Part shown: positions 11,898 to 23,087 of the stretch, piece by piece | Position numbering within the stretch: position 1 is the first letter of the stretch | Layout of the letters: each line of letters begins with the position of its first letter | Assembly (NCBI GenBank): GCA_001972305.1 | Contig: BDDD01000994.1 | Location: 62,001-126,000, forward strand | Direction: 5' to 3' | From: Cephalotus follicularis | Lineage: Eukaryota; Streptophyta; Magnoliopsida; Oxalidales; Cephalotaceae | DNA: 64,000 nucleotides | Notes under the pieces: model-generated | The model's database searches: none | Seen by the model: only the letters and a program-made list of their open reading frames with translations | What the model was told of the DNA's origin: nothing | Made by a program: the position numbers and the translations under genes

Positions 11898-14803
11898 TGT
11901 CAGGACCCGTTCCCGCTAACTCTATGGGACACGTGCCCTGACGGGGGATGGCACTCCTCTTGCCAACAACCCTCCTAAACTGAAACTGCCCGAGGAGAAA
12001 TCCTGGGCTGGGCTGGGAGCGCGGCTAGCTGGGCAGCCGGGGTAGAGGACCCAACACCTCTCCCGCTCATGTCCAGCGCTACAACAAAACCAAACTCCAA
12101 ACGCGCCTTATAACTTAAGCCCAAAGCTTCACTTAACCAAGGCTCCAAAACGCACCGCATTACTTAAGCCCTACGTGCTCCTCACATGGACTTAAGTAAT
12201 ACGCAAAGCATGGCTGGGGAGAGCACACACGTGCAACTCATGATCACACTTAACAAATATGCCCGGGGACACTCCTTGTCCTCGGGTCTTTCTCCTATCC
12301 TGGCTAAACTTCCTTAGCCCGAGCTCCAAACCGCTGAGCTTCACTAACGCCCTGGGGAGAAACCCACGCACGCCTCACGTGCTCACCTATACTCCCCTAG
12401 AGACTAAGCAAACAAAATTTGTCCCCCAGCGTACAACCCTGCTCAACACAACGAACATCAAAATACACAGCTTAACTTAAACATTAACATCAAAACTTAA
12501 GCCCAACCTGGGCCTTCTTCTAACAAGTCTTCCCTGGCACTACCCGAGGACTCCTTCTCGGGGTCATACAACAAAAGCAACCTTACCCGGGGACAACCTA
12601 CCGCCACGGGTAAAACTCCAAAAACCTTAAGGCATCCACCTTAGCCTTACTATTCTCCCCCGCTAAGCTCTTCTCTGCTACACAAGCCCAGGGACTCTCT
12701 ACCTCCCCTGCCAGGCCTGGGATCACATAACTCAAAACATGAAACTTACATAGAAACATAAGATAAACACATCTGCCAACTCAAAACATCTATATCATAT
12801 CTCAAAAGCATAAAACTATTACATATATCATCCCTGGCATACAAACTTGCCTTCTCTGGCAGCAAAAAGGACATCGTATCTTTACATAAGAAAACTCTCA
12901 ACTACTCTACTACAAAAGAAGGGTAACAGAAACCAAAGAATGCCTCATGTTATGCAATGCTAACGCCCGAGCTAACGTTCCTCGGCGTAAGCTCAAAAAC
13001 TACCTTGCTAGCTATCTATTGTTGAGCTGGAGGGTCTCCTCCTGCTGGCTGGTCTACAAAACAATCTGTGAGGGGATTAGTCCAACAGACTAAATGAATG
13101 AGAACGAAACATCCTCTGGTACATTCTTATAAATGAATGTGCTTAAAGAAAGCTTACCATGAACATGAATATCTATCCCAACTGGGGAAAAGGACTGTAA
13201 ACAAGCATATGTCATGGCATACAATAAAGAAAGGCTCAAAGTACTTGAAAGAAAAGCTTACTATTTCTCTGCTTAGCTGGTTCTAGAACGTTCATAAAAA
13301 GCTGAAAAGAACTTAAGATACAACTCATTAAAAGAAAGATAATTGATACAGAACTGGGGTCCTTCCTTGCTAAATTCCAGAGGAGAACAACTAAGCTAGA
13401 AACTGGCTTTTCTATGCTGATCTAGGCCGAAGCCTGCTGTTTACATAATATAATTGCCAACTTATAGTGCCGCTGAGCTGATCTAGGCCGAAGCCTGCTT
13501 GGCAGTAACTACCGAGAACCCATGGTTCCCTTCTGTGCTTGCTATTCTTTACTTTGCTTACTTATCTGGGCTGATGTCATTACTGCTTAGGACTAAGTCC
13601 TCTTCTAGAAGACTTACTGAAAGGCTCTAATATCTACTCAGACAACTTAGCTCTGCTGTACTCAAACCCTAAACACCGTCATAGACAATAGCGTAAAGGA
13701 AATCCAGGTAGGACCTAGGGACAGTCTCGCCCGGCTTCCTATCATAGACAATAGTAGACCGAGGAGGTTGGAGCTATGTACATAGTGCTCGGCTGCACTC
13801 ATACCCTAAACACCATCATAGACAATAGCGTAAAGGAGATCTAGGTATGGAACCCGGGGGCAGACTCGCTGGACTTCCGATCATGGACAATAGTTGGCCG
13901 AGGAGTTGGGTTGAGCATGTACGCGTTACCTCACTGGAAAGTGACTAATTCACTTGAAGAACTTCAGCTCTAGTGCTCGAGAAACTCTCTTTCTCTCTAT
14001 CTGTCAAGAGAAACATACAAAGACGCTAGGGAAACAACTATTCGTTAGAAAACCCTCACTGTACTGGAAATGAAAACTGAAGAGTTATCAAGAAACATCA
14101 TGAAGCAACTAGAAACGTAGAAAGGATTTCCCACTCACAGTTCTTGGCTACGTTCTTACTGGCTTCCTCTGACGAAAACTTCTCCTCTATCTCCTTGTCT
14201 ACTACTGCACCTGGATCCTTCTCCACTAAGCTTGGAAAGCTTTAAACTGCTATTCTCCTCCCATTCATCAACGACGAGGAAGAAGAAGAAAAAGAAGAAG
14301 AAGAACTAGAGCTCTCTCACTCACTCTAAAACTCTCTCTATCTGCTAAAACTAAAGAAAAGAAAGACCACATCACTAGATATATCTCCACAACGCTTTGT
14401 TCTTGTCTCGACCGCCAGCCAAAGCGCAGACGCTTTAATTGCAAGCGTCGGCGGTCTGACCTGTTTCTGCATAATTTCTGCTGATATGTTCATCTCTTAC
14501 CTTTCTTGCACATAAAGAAACTTTGTCAAATACAAATATGTTATCATCAAAACATAGGATTGAGACATAAATGTCAACACCCAACATAAGCCGTCATTTG
14601 CCTTGGGATTAGGAAGCTTCCTCAATGAGCTTTTCACTTGAGTCCCTTAACTATCACTAATCATACTTTATACTTGGGCTTATAAAACTTAACAACACTT
14701 AGCCTTTCTCTCTTACTCAATTAAGTCCAAAGCCCAAAAAAGAAATTATGCTCCATAGGAAAAGTTTTCTCTTAGGCTCCCAAAGCAGCTACGGGGCGTT
14801 ACA
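11898..14803 (-). repeat. 5' LTR of the gag-only element, with an inserted copia LTR piece
   Basis: 2,906 bp, starting TGTCAGGACCCG and ending GGGGCGTTACA. It is longer than its partner mainly because 186 bp at 14394-14579 are absent from the two sister LTRs. The tandem pair of about 135-bp units is at 13667-13930. Confidence 0.92.
14394..14579 (-). repeat. Copia LTR fragment inside the gag-only element's 5' LTR
   Basis: 186 bp present only in this LTR, replacing one base between CTCCACAAC and CCCAACATAAGCC. Its right end (minus strand TGTTGACATTTATGTC) matches the LTR end at 22870-22891, so it is the 5' end of a copia LTR of that family. It contains AAAGCGCAGACGCTTT-type palindromic motifs. 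There is no target duplication and only one LTR end, so it looks like a filler or repair insertion. Confidence 0.75.
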
Positions 14804-16208
14804 ACTATTCCTTGATCATCCATTTTATTTATAAACACCCATTTAGTTCCAATAATAGAATGATCGTCAAGTCTAGCTACTAGTTCCCACACATTATTGC
14901 GCTTAAACTTATTTGGCTCTTCTTGTATAGCTATAACCCAAAATTCATCATTTTCAGCCTCATTTATATTTTTAGGCTCTATTAGTGAAAGAAAAATAGC
15001 TTCAATGGGATGATCTCTAAAAAGATTTCTGTTCCTAACTTGGGGAATACTAATATCTAAAGATTGTGAAGATGTTCGAACTACATCATCTAAAGGTCGA
15101 CTATCACTCAAAGATATATCATTTACTTTTTCCTGAAGAAAAACATCATCATCATCATCAATTTGATTAGAAATAATAACATTTGATTCATCAAAAATAA
15201 CATGCACAGATTCTTCAACAACTAATCTTTTCTTATTGAAAATTCTATATGCCTTACTAGAATTGGAGTATCCAAGAAAAATACCTTCGTCGACTTTTGC
15301 GTTGAACTTACCAAGGTTTTCCTTGCCGTTGTTATGTACGAAACACTTGCACCCAAATGCTCGGAAGTAACTAATGTTAGGATTTCTCTGCCTCCATAAT
15401 TCATATGGAGTCTTTTTGAGAATCGGCCTTATTATTATACGATTTAACACATAAGATGCAGTATTTACGACCTCAGCCCAAAAATATTTCAGTAAAGAAG
15501 TTTCACATAACATAGTTCTACCAATTTCTTGCAAAGTACGATATTTTCTTTCTACAACTCCATTTTGTTGAGGAGTTCTATGAGATGAAAATTTGTGATT
15601 AAAACCATTTTCATTACAAAACGTTTCAAAATCAATGTTTTCAAATTCTCTACCATGATCATTTCTAATAGATTTAATGGTAGAGTTCTTTTCATTTTGA
15701 ACTTTTTTACAAAAAAAAATTTAAACTCATTAAAAGCATCACTTTTATTTGTCAAAAATAAATTCCAAGTAAATCTTGAAAAATCGTCACCAATTACTAA
15801 AGCAAATTGTTTTCCACCAAGGCTTCTAGTTCTAAATGGTCCAAACAAGTCCATATGTAATAGTTTTAATGGCATAGTTGTGGAGATAACATTTTTACTT
15901 TTAAAAGATGATCTAGTTTGCTTTCCCATTTGACAAGCATCACAAATTTTATCTTTTTCAAAAGAAATTTTGGGAAGGCCTTTAACAAGATCATATTTCA
16001 AAATTTTAGAAATAGTATTCATACTAGCATGTCCTAATCTCCTATGCCATAACCAACTATTATCATTTTTCATAGAGACAAGACATTTAACATTTTGAAA
16101 ATCAAGATCTTTTATATTAACAACGTAAACATTATCTTGTGTATATCCAATGAACTTGATTGAATTATCTAAAACATTTTTGGAATGTAACTCTATAACC
16201 TTTATCAC
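14804..16208 (-). pseudogene. Copia 1 pol: integrase and start of reverse transcriptase
   Basis: Ty1/copia integrase. The HHCC zinc domain is intact (WHRRLGHASM, then CDACQMGKQ). The catalytic core has LHMDLFGPF (first Asp), RNDHGREFEN (second Asp) and TPQQNGVVERK (Glu), spread over a frameshift near 15720 and another near 15540. It is followed by YELWRQRNPN, FGCKCFVHN, the acidic linker with Asp run and the RT start NNVWELVARL through GTKWVFINKMDDQGIV. The copia sequence is cut at 14804 by the gag-only element and resumes at 7585. Internal order is PR-IN-RT-RH, diagnostic of copia. The lineage looks SIRE/Tork-like but I cannot settle it. Confidence 0.92.
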
Positions 16209-16446
16209 ATAATTGACTTATACTAAGAAGGTTATGTTTGAGTCCTTTAACAAGCAAGATATTAACAATATAGGTTGAAGAATTTTTACCTATGGTGCCA
16301 ACTCCTTCAATCTTCCCTTTTGCATTGTCTCCGAAAGTTACAAGTCCTCCATCTTTTGTTTTTAGGGTGATGAAATGATTTTTGTCACTCGTCATATGTT
16401 TGGAGTATCCACTATCCATGTACCATTGATTGGTTTTGGCATTCAA
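16156..16446 (-). pseudogene. Copia 1 protease region
   Basis: Aspartic protease of a copia element: WYMDSGYSKHMTSDK keeps the catalytic DSG, though the Cys that usually follows is Tyr. Downstream are VTFGDNAKGKIEGVGTI and HNLLSISQLCDKGY, the usual protease-to-integrase landmarks. Frame shifts at about 16200 into the integrase frame. Confidence 0.88.
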
Positions 16447-17547
16447 TTGCTCCTCAAAATCATGTTGATGTCTTTGGTACCCAAACTACTTTGGGTCCTT
16501 TCAGGTTAGTTGTAAATGTTCCTTTTGGAACCCAAATTCTTTTAACATTATAATTTCGATGCCAACAATATCTTGAAGTATGTCCATACTTTCCACAAAA
16601 ATTACAAAAACTAACATGTTTTCTATGCCAACATACATTAGATACATATCCAATTTTACCACAAACATTACAAGAAACAACATTGTTTTTCTTTCTAACA
16701 ACATTATCAATTTTCTTTCTATCAACCAATTTATTAAAATGCACAACCTTGTTCATTTCATCAAAACCTAGGCCAGCCCTATCAAAGACACATCTTTGAA
16801 CACCTAAAAGTCTATTAAGTTTATCACTACTATTTCAAAACTTTGAGAATGTCTTCTTAAGAGCATCTACTTCAATTTTTAGCCTCTCATTTTCATCCTT
16901 AACACTAGTAGATAATTCTAAAGACATGTTAACAATATCAAGCTCATTTTTCAAAGAATCATTCTCTTTAGATAAACGATTAACCTCATTTTTCAACAAA
17001 ACAATTTCTTCTTTTTCAGCAATATGATCATTCATCAAAGTAGCATTTGTTTTTAGCTCATTATTTTCAATAGTCAAACTTTTAATCTTGATCTTTAAAG
17101 ATGAAATGATAGAAGTGTACCTATGCCTATCTACTACTTCAACAAAATCATCATAACTTACCTCATTTCCACCTTTGCTTGAATCTTCTTCATCACTTTC
17201 ACTTCCCGATTCTTCAATCGCCATAAGACATGAGTTTGTTCCATAACATTCTTCCAGCTTATCCCAAATTTCTTTTGCCTAAGAACACAAGGAAATACAT
17301 TCAAAAACATTAGAACTCAAAGAACAAAAAATAGTATGCTTGACTTTAGCATTTAACTTTAACTATTCTCTTTCATCATATCTAATCTTTGAGTTAGGTA
17401 ATTACGGACCAAAAACAACAACATCTCAAAGATCATAATTAAGAGATTGAATAAAAGAGGTCATTTTTTTTTCCATTCATTAAAATTATTACCATCAAAG
17501 AAAGGAGGCATATTAATAAAACGGTTATCATTAACAAAGGTTTCCAT
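16447..17547 (-). pseudogene. gag: Copia 1 gag with a large internal deletion
   Basis: Starts at ATG 17545-17547 (METFVNDNRF, FFDGNNFNEWKKKM). Compared with the copia 2 gag at 18874-20501, sequence corresponding to roughly 250 codons between KEIWDKLEECYG and the acidic SGSESDEED region is missing, removing most of capsid and the main zinc knuckle. What remains is a coiled-coil-like Lys/Glu/Asn-rich stretch (about 16840-17150) and two degenerate finger-like repeats (CNVCGKIGYVSNVCWH, CNFCGKYGHTSRYCWH) before the WVPKGT motif. Several stops lie at 17225-17400 and 16834. Confidence 0.85.
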
Positions 17548-17584
17548 GGATCAAACTAATTTCAATTAAGATTAACAATTAGAA

Positions 17585-17599
17585 CCTTCTCTGATACCA
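17585..17599 (-). promoter_or_regulatory. Primer binding site of copia 1
   Basis: The minus strand reads TGGTATCAGAGAAGG two bases after the LTR end, complementary to the 3' end of initiator Met-tRNA. It sets the 5' LTR boundary at 17602. Confidence 0.9.
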
Positions 17600-17601
17600 A
17601 T

Positions 17602-18873
17602 TGTTGGGTCCACAAAGCCAACCAAGAGGGGGGTGAATTGGTTATGCAGAAAATAACCACCCTTTTTAAAAACAATAATGATAAAAACAAACAAGTTACT
17701 CTAAACAGTAAATTAAATAGCAAATAAAGTAAAGAGTAAGAGATAGAGAAATTCAAACGAGTTTATAGTAGTTCGGAAAACCGTGCCTACTTCCACTCTC
17801 CCAAACCGCGCTTGAGGTTCCATTAGAATGTAATCCCCAGATCACAAACAGCGATTCTGGATTTTTACAAGCTGAATCCTAACTCGGATTTTTACGAGCT
17901 AAATCCTAACTCGGATTTTCAAAAGCTAAATCCTAACTTTGGGTAAGGTACTAATGACCTTGGGTATACAACGGATTTCTGAGTGTTTGTAATGTTTAAA
18001 GTCCTCACAAAAGGTTGAATAACAAAAACAGTAATTACTCAAAGGATCTCAGAAAAGAACTTTGTAAACTATAGCTCAAAACTATTCTTTCTTGCTCTTG
18101 TATACCTTGGATATTGCCTGTGTGAGTAGTTGATTATTTCTTCATGATTTGGGCCTCTATTTATAGCTTTCAAATGAATATTACCATTGCTAGAGACCAG
18201 GAATCGTCATAGAGCCGTTTGAATCAAGTATGGAAAGTCTTCACCATTTCAGCATTTTCAAATTTTGCAGATTTCATGTTTGGTGGTCATTGGCATTGAC
18301 GTGTACGCATGGCATTGACATCTATCTCCTTATGCGTTAACTCTTGTGGCTTTTTTGCGTTGATACTCCAAGCTCTTGTTCATCTTCAGTTCTATTTACG
18401 TTGACGCGCATCCATGGTGTTGACGTATAGAGACAAGAAGTTGACGCCATAATGTCTTTGCGTTAACGTCTAAACTCACTATCTGAAATGTGCACCATTT
18501 GCATTGATGTCTTGATATGGCTTTGACGTCTATAGACAAGGTGTTGACTCCACTTGTTTTCTGCATTAACATCCAAGCCACTATCACCTTTTAATGTTTA
18601 CGTCTGTCCTCATGACATTGACGTAAATCATAAGTTTCCCAGCACGTTGACGCGGATAAAGATCACGTCGACGAGGATCATCTTTCCAAGCCCAGAACAT
18701 GTACTTATTCCCAGCACGTTGACGCCTAAAACTTAGTCATTGACGCCAAAAAGATTGATATGCAAGTTTTAGATTTTTTACATTGCAAGTTAACTTTGTT
18801 AGAGATTCCTTCACATCAAACACACAGATTAGGTGTTTTGTAATCATCAAAACAAAGATTGTAAATGTCAACA
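17602..18873 (-). repeat. Copia 1 5' LTR
   Basis: 1,272 bp, minus-strand start TGTTGACATTTACAATC and end GACCCAACA. A TATA-like GCTATAAATAGAGG lies near 18155 on the minus strand, so 18160-18873 is U3. U3 holds a cluster of GTTGACGTC/GCGTTGACGC near-palindromes (18290-18745). A repeated AACTCGGATTTTTACGAGC unit occurs at 17878-17940. The 3' LTR copy is truncated (5440-5902). Confidence 0.93.
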
Positions 18874-20501
18874 ATTTCTTTTACGAAAACATGAAGATGA
18901 CACATGTCCATATTTGCCACAATAGTTACAAGAATATTTACATTTTTTTTATTCATGGCATTTCTCTTATGGAAATAAGATGAAGATGCATGTCCATTCC
19001 TACCACAAAAATTACAAACAATTTTCTTCTTGATAGAAACTTTTTCAACTTTATCCTTTTCTATCATTTCTTTTCTTTCAAAAATTTGTTGATAAAGTTT
19101 GACATTATTCATTTCTTCATATCCTAATCTGGCCTTATCGAAAACACATCTTTGCATTCCTAAGAGATTTTCTAGTTTTTCACTACTATTAGAAAACTTT
19201 GAAAAAGTCTTCTTTAGAGCATCTTTCTCAACCTTAAGAGTTTCATTTTATTTTTCAAAATAGGCTACTTCATTTTCTAAAAGATCTATTTCAACTTCCT
19301 TTGAGTTATCTTCCGTAGTCAAGTTAATCAATTTTTGTTCATCATTCTCATTTGTTAAGGTTTTGATCTTTTTCTGTAGGGAAGCTATAATCGAACTGTT
19401 TTTTTCAACAATAATAACAAGTTTGTCATAACTTACCTCATTATTTTCTTCCTCTTCTTCTTCCTCCAAATCCATCAAAGCCAATTGAGCTACTTGTTCA
19501 CATGAGTCTTCATCTGGGCTCGACTCATCGCTATCATCCAATGTTGCAATCATTGCTTTCTTCTTCTTCAAGAGTTCCTTCTTTTTGAGTTGAGGGCAAT
19601 CACTTTTGTAATGCCCCGGTTTGTTGCATTCAAAGCAAATGATTTCTTCTAGTTTGCTTGACTCTCCCTTGTGATAGATCTTCTTGTTTGGTTTTCCACC
19701 AAACATCTTTTTGCATGCTAGGAACTTTTTGAACTTCCTTGTGATAAGGGCAAGTTCATCATCATCATCATCAGAGTCTTCAATTGTGGATGATTTCAAA
19801 GCAACCACATTTTTCTTCTTTTTCTCCTTTTCTTTGTCATCGTCTTTCTCTTGAATTGATAGCTCATGGGTCATTAGTGACCCTAGAAGATCTTCCAAGG
19901 GAAGGATGTTGAGATTCTTTGCTTCCTCGATTACGATAACCTTGGGCATCCACGTTCTTGGCAAGCTCCTAAGAATCTTCTTTACCATTTCACTGTTAGA
20001 GTATACTTTATCTAGAGATTGCAAAGCATTTATAATATTGGTAAATCTAGTAAACACAGATTTAATATCCTCATTCTCGTTCATTGTAAACATTTCATAA
20101 TCGTGAACTAGCATACTTATTTCAGCTTTTTTGACTTGGTTTGTACCTTCGTGGGTAACCTCAAGTCTATCCCACATTTCTTTGGCCGAAACGCAAGATG
20201 AAACTCTATTAAACTCACTAGAATTTATGGCACAAATTATGATATGTTTAGGTTTGGCATTCATTTGAACTTTCCTCCTCTCTTCATCATTATAGCTACT
20301 TCTAGGTTTATGAATTAGTTCACCATTTTCATTTCTAGAAGTGGGAATGTTTGGATCATCAACAATGAGGTCCCAGAAGTTATAGTCTAAGGATTGGATG
20401 AATATGGACATTTTTGCCTTCCAATGGCTATAGCTATTTCCATCGAATAATGGAGGCTTAGAGATATTTTGACTTTCTCCGATGTTCATGTTCATTGCCA
20501 T
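18874..20501 (-). pseudogene. gag: Copia 2 gag (near full length, interrupted by copia 1)
   Basis: Start MAMNMNIGESQNI at 20501. The first 417 codons are open (20501-19248): PPLFDGNSYSHWKAKM, SAKEMWDRLEVTHEGT and VKKAEISMLVHDYE are the capsid landmarks of copia gag (UBN2 type), followed by a Lys/Asp-rich linker and the zinc knuckle CFECNKPGHYKSDC (intact CX2CX4HX4C, about 19605-19650). A Glu-rich coiled-coil-like region follows. After a stop at 19248 the frame continues to 18874 with CNFCGRNGHASSSYFH, where the copia 1 LTR begins. The rest of copia 2 lies outside this window or is lost. It shares architecture with copia 1 gag, so the two are related families. Confidence 0.9.
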
Positions 20502-20540
20502 TTTAGATCTTTAAGGCTCTAGAAATTAATAATTATAATC

Positions 20541-20557
20541 CTATGTCTCTGATACCA
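20541..20557 (-). promoter_or_regulatory. Primer binding site of copia 2
   Basis: The minus strand reads TGGTATCAGAGACATAG two bases inside the LTR end at 20560; complementary to initiator Met-tRNA. Confidence 0.9.
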
Positions 20558-20559
20558 AT

Positions 20560-20941
20560 TGAAAATACTACAAAGGGGGGGTGAATTGTAGTATAAAAAA
20601 TAATCTAAACTTTTTCGGCAATGAACTAAAACAGTAAGCAATCTCAATATAACAAAAAGGTAAAGAGATAGAGTTAAGAGATATGCAAACACTAGTTTTA
20701 GAGTGCTTCGGCCAAACTCTTGCCTACGTCAACTTTTCCCAAGGATCTCCTTGAGTTTCCACTAGTTAGGATTGTGGGTTTGACTTATACCGGGTTCATA
20801 TTGTTTACACAATCCAATGTTGTGGACTATATGGGCCTACAGGCCGAATTTATATCGGATCTTGCATTTCAAGGGTGAGGCCCTAATGCAATTTGATGTT
20901 TACGTCTACCTATCTTGATATTGTGGTTTGTCATGTCAACA
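20560..20941 (-). repeat. Copia 2 5' LTR (short form)
   Basis: The left end TGAAAATACTACAAAGG is fixed by the primer site. The first 200 bp resemble the LTR at 21764-22891 (shared CTTTTTCGG, CTTGCCTACGTC, CTTTTCCCAAGGA). The right end is less certain: CATGTCAACA at 20941 would be a normal terminus and gives a 382-bp LTR, so this copy would be internally deleted relative to the 1.1 kb version. Confidence 0.6.
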
Positions 20942-21763
20942 GTTGAGTCCATAATAGGTGAGACAGATTCCAATCCCCACTAGGAGGCTAGAGGCTTCCC
21001 GAATTCCACATTGAGGTGTTGGATACGATTAGAATAGTGGGAAGGAGTCATAATTACAAAAGACCAAAGATTATAGTAATAACATTAATGGAATGATCTG
21101 TTAAAATTCTCTCTCTCTCTTTCCTCATATTGGTTGCTAGATTTCACATACTTGATTAATTACTCAAATGGCAGACAACACAAACAATCAAACACGTTTA
21201 ACACTCCTAAACTTGAACATCTGATATTCACTGAATGGAAACGCGTTTAGCGTAACATTCTCACGAGCATGAGAGTTGCTCATGTTATGACTGATATAAC
21301 CCCAAGCTAGTGAACGATGTATCTGACCATCACAAGGCCAATTGAGCTAAACGGTGGGACGATGATTATAAAGCTCATACCCTAGTAACTATTTGCATGC
21401 CTCCATAATTGCACATGAGGGTTTCGCACTCACACGCCTTGTGTACCATGCCTGCACAACTCGAGGAGTTGTATGGCACCCAGTCGATGACGGTAAAGAC
21501 ATATTTTGACCAGGAAAGGTTAGGATCATCTATGATGCCTCGATTTCCTACTTGAATAATCTCAAGGGGACATAGATCAAGTGAATCTAATTCTAAGGGT
21601 GAAAACCCAAGAAAGAGGCAGCTAGTGCAAGGAGATTCCATTTTAGAAAGGATTAAAAGTTTTTTTAAAGGAGTATGCCTACTTCCATTGTGGGAAGTCA
21701 AGGCATTGGAAGAGATTGTGATATGTTCCTATAGTGCAAAGCAGGAAATACCTTGTGGCTAGG
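20942..21763 (+). other. Degenerate, possibly copia leader and gag
   Basis: Non-coding by length, but from ATGGCAGACAACACAAAC (21172) short frames give LEHLIFTEWKRV and MRVAHVMTDITPS, which resemble degenerate copia gag wording. The match is by eye and short, frames change repeatedly, and no capsid signature is certain. The segment is cut by an LTR at 21764 and may resume at 22892 (KEKHPSHAP, KWPDLGHRL). Confidence 0.35.
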
Positions 21764-22891
21764 TGAAAGTACTACAGGGGGGGGATAATTATAGTATTAA
21801 AAAATCTAATGAACTTTTTCGGATTATCAAATTAAGTTATGAAAATAAATTAGATAAACAAACAAGAGCAAATAAGCATTGTAATTAAAAGGAGAGAGCT
21901 AGAGAATGCAAACACGAATTTTATAGTGGTTCGTCTAATCTCTTGCCTACGTCCACTTTTCCCAAGGACCTCCTTCAGATTCCAATAGACTCCGAATATG
22001 TTTGCGGAGGCTATTCGGTACACCTTTACACTTTTGTGATTGACCTCAATCACTTACAATCTTTTTGGATTCACTCCCCTATTACAATCAAATATTACAA
22101 ATATGGTTTTGTGTTTGAAGATAACCTCTTAAAAGGTTGGATATAGTTATGTAATTACAGAAAATGATTGCTCACAAATAGACAATAAAGAACTTGATAT
22201 TGCTTTGATATGAACTTTGAAAGTTGTAGATTGCTCTTGATGTTCTTGTTCTTCTTTGATATTGTTCTTGGCTTCTATATATTGTATTCTTCAGTTTATG
22301 GCTGTTGGTGAAGTAATAGAGCCATTGGAGATGTTTTGGGAGTTGTCATTTAAAAGACGGCTCATAAAAATGTAATCCGTGATTGTTTCCAGCGCGTAAA
22401 GCGTCGACGGTGTTGCCTTAAGCGTCGCCGCTTATGTTACCGTTGTACATTTGAATTTGAAATTTTCTGCTCAAAGCGTTGAAGGTTTAAAGTTCTTGTC
22501 GAAGGTTTGGCACAAAGCGCTGACGGTTTTCCAGAGCATCGCCGCTTTGAGTGAATCAATTGGACCTTAAAAGTTTCTGTGATAGACCGCTGATGTAGCG
22601 TGCTTAAGCGCTGACGCCTTGGCCTAAAGCGCTGATGCTTTCCTCTGACCGTCAACGCTTTAAGCATTTTCTCCTTGGCTTAAAGCTCTTCAACTATTGA
22701 CGCTTTGCACGCAGGCTTCGAAGATCTCCTTAAGCGCTGACGGTTGTATCTAGACCGTCTACACTTAGCCATGTTCATGCAATTCCTTGTTTTGACTTTG
22801 CAATTGTTTTATCGTTACTTGCACAAAAAGAAACGTCGTTAAATGCAAATATGTTATCATGAAAATTCGGATTGAGACATAAATGTTAACA
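21764..22891 (-). repeat. Copia LTR of the copia 2 family
   Basis: 1,128 bp from TGAAAGTACTACAGGG to AAATGTTAACA. It is related to the copia 2 LTR on the left and, at its right end, to the 186-bp piece at 14394-14579. No matching 5-bp flanks are seen (CTAGG left, GGATT right), so it is a lone LTR without a demonstrable target duplication. A minus-strand TATA-like run lies at about 22270, and a cluster of AAAGCGTCGACG/AAGCGCTGACG motifs at 22390-22750 lies upstream of it in U3. Confidence 0.75.
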
Positions 22892-23087
22892 GGATTGTTA
22901 AAGGAAAAACATCCATCTCATGCACCCTAAAAGTGGCCTGACTTGGGACATAGGCTATAAGTGATCACGTGAGCCAACATGACCACTAGGTCTCCTAGGT
23001 GTACTAATTTAATTTAACTCTATTACATTTTGCAAACATGCATACATGGACTTCAACTGCTCTTACAATCTTCTTGATCTTCTCTTC
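22892..23087 (+). other. Right-hand continuation of the degenerate gag-like segment
   Basis: 196 bp between the copia LTR and the LTR of gypsy C. Short frames read KEKHPSHAP and KWPDLGHRL, which could continue the gag-like text left of 21764. Nothing else is recognisable. Confidence 0.3.

Larger units (their letters stand above)
7586..14803 (-). mobile_element. Gag-only gypsy-like element with giant LTRs (LARD-like), complete
   Basis: Two LTRs of 2.7 and 2.9 kb (7586-10281 and 11898-14803) enclose a 1.6 kb internal region with a single minus-strand gag. The 5-bp target duplication ACTAT flanks it (7581-7585 and 14804-14808). The left LTR terminus reads TA in place of TG. No protease, RT, RNase H or integrase is present, and LTRs make up more than three quarters of its length. 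It must depend on another element's enzymes. It inserted into the RT of copia 1, whose coding sequence resumes in phase on either side. Confidence 0.93.

Noticed and set aside
14746-14803. Extension of the copia 1 reading frame past its RT linker
   Set aside because: These codons belong to the LTR of the inserted gag-only element; the true RT continues at 7585.
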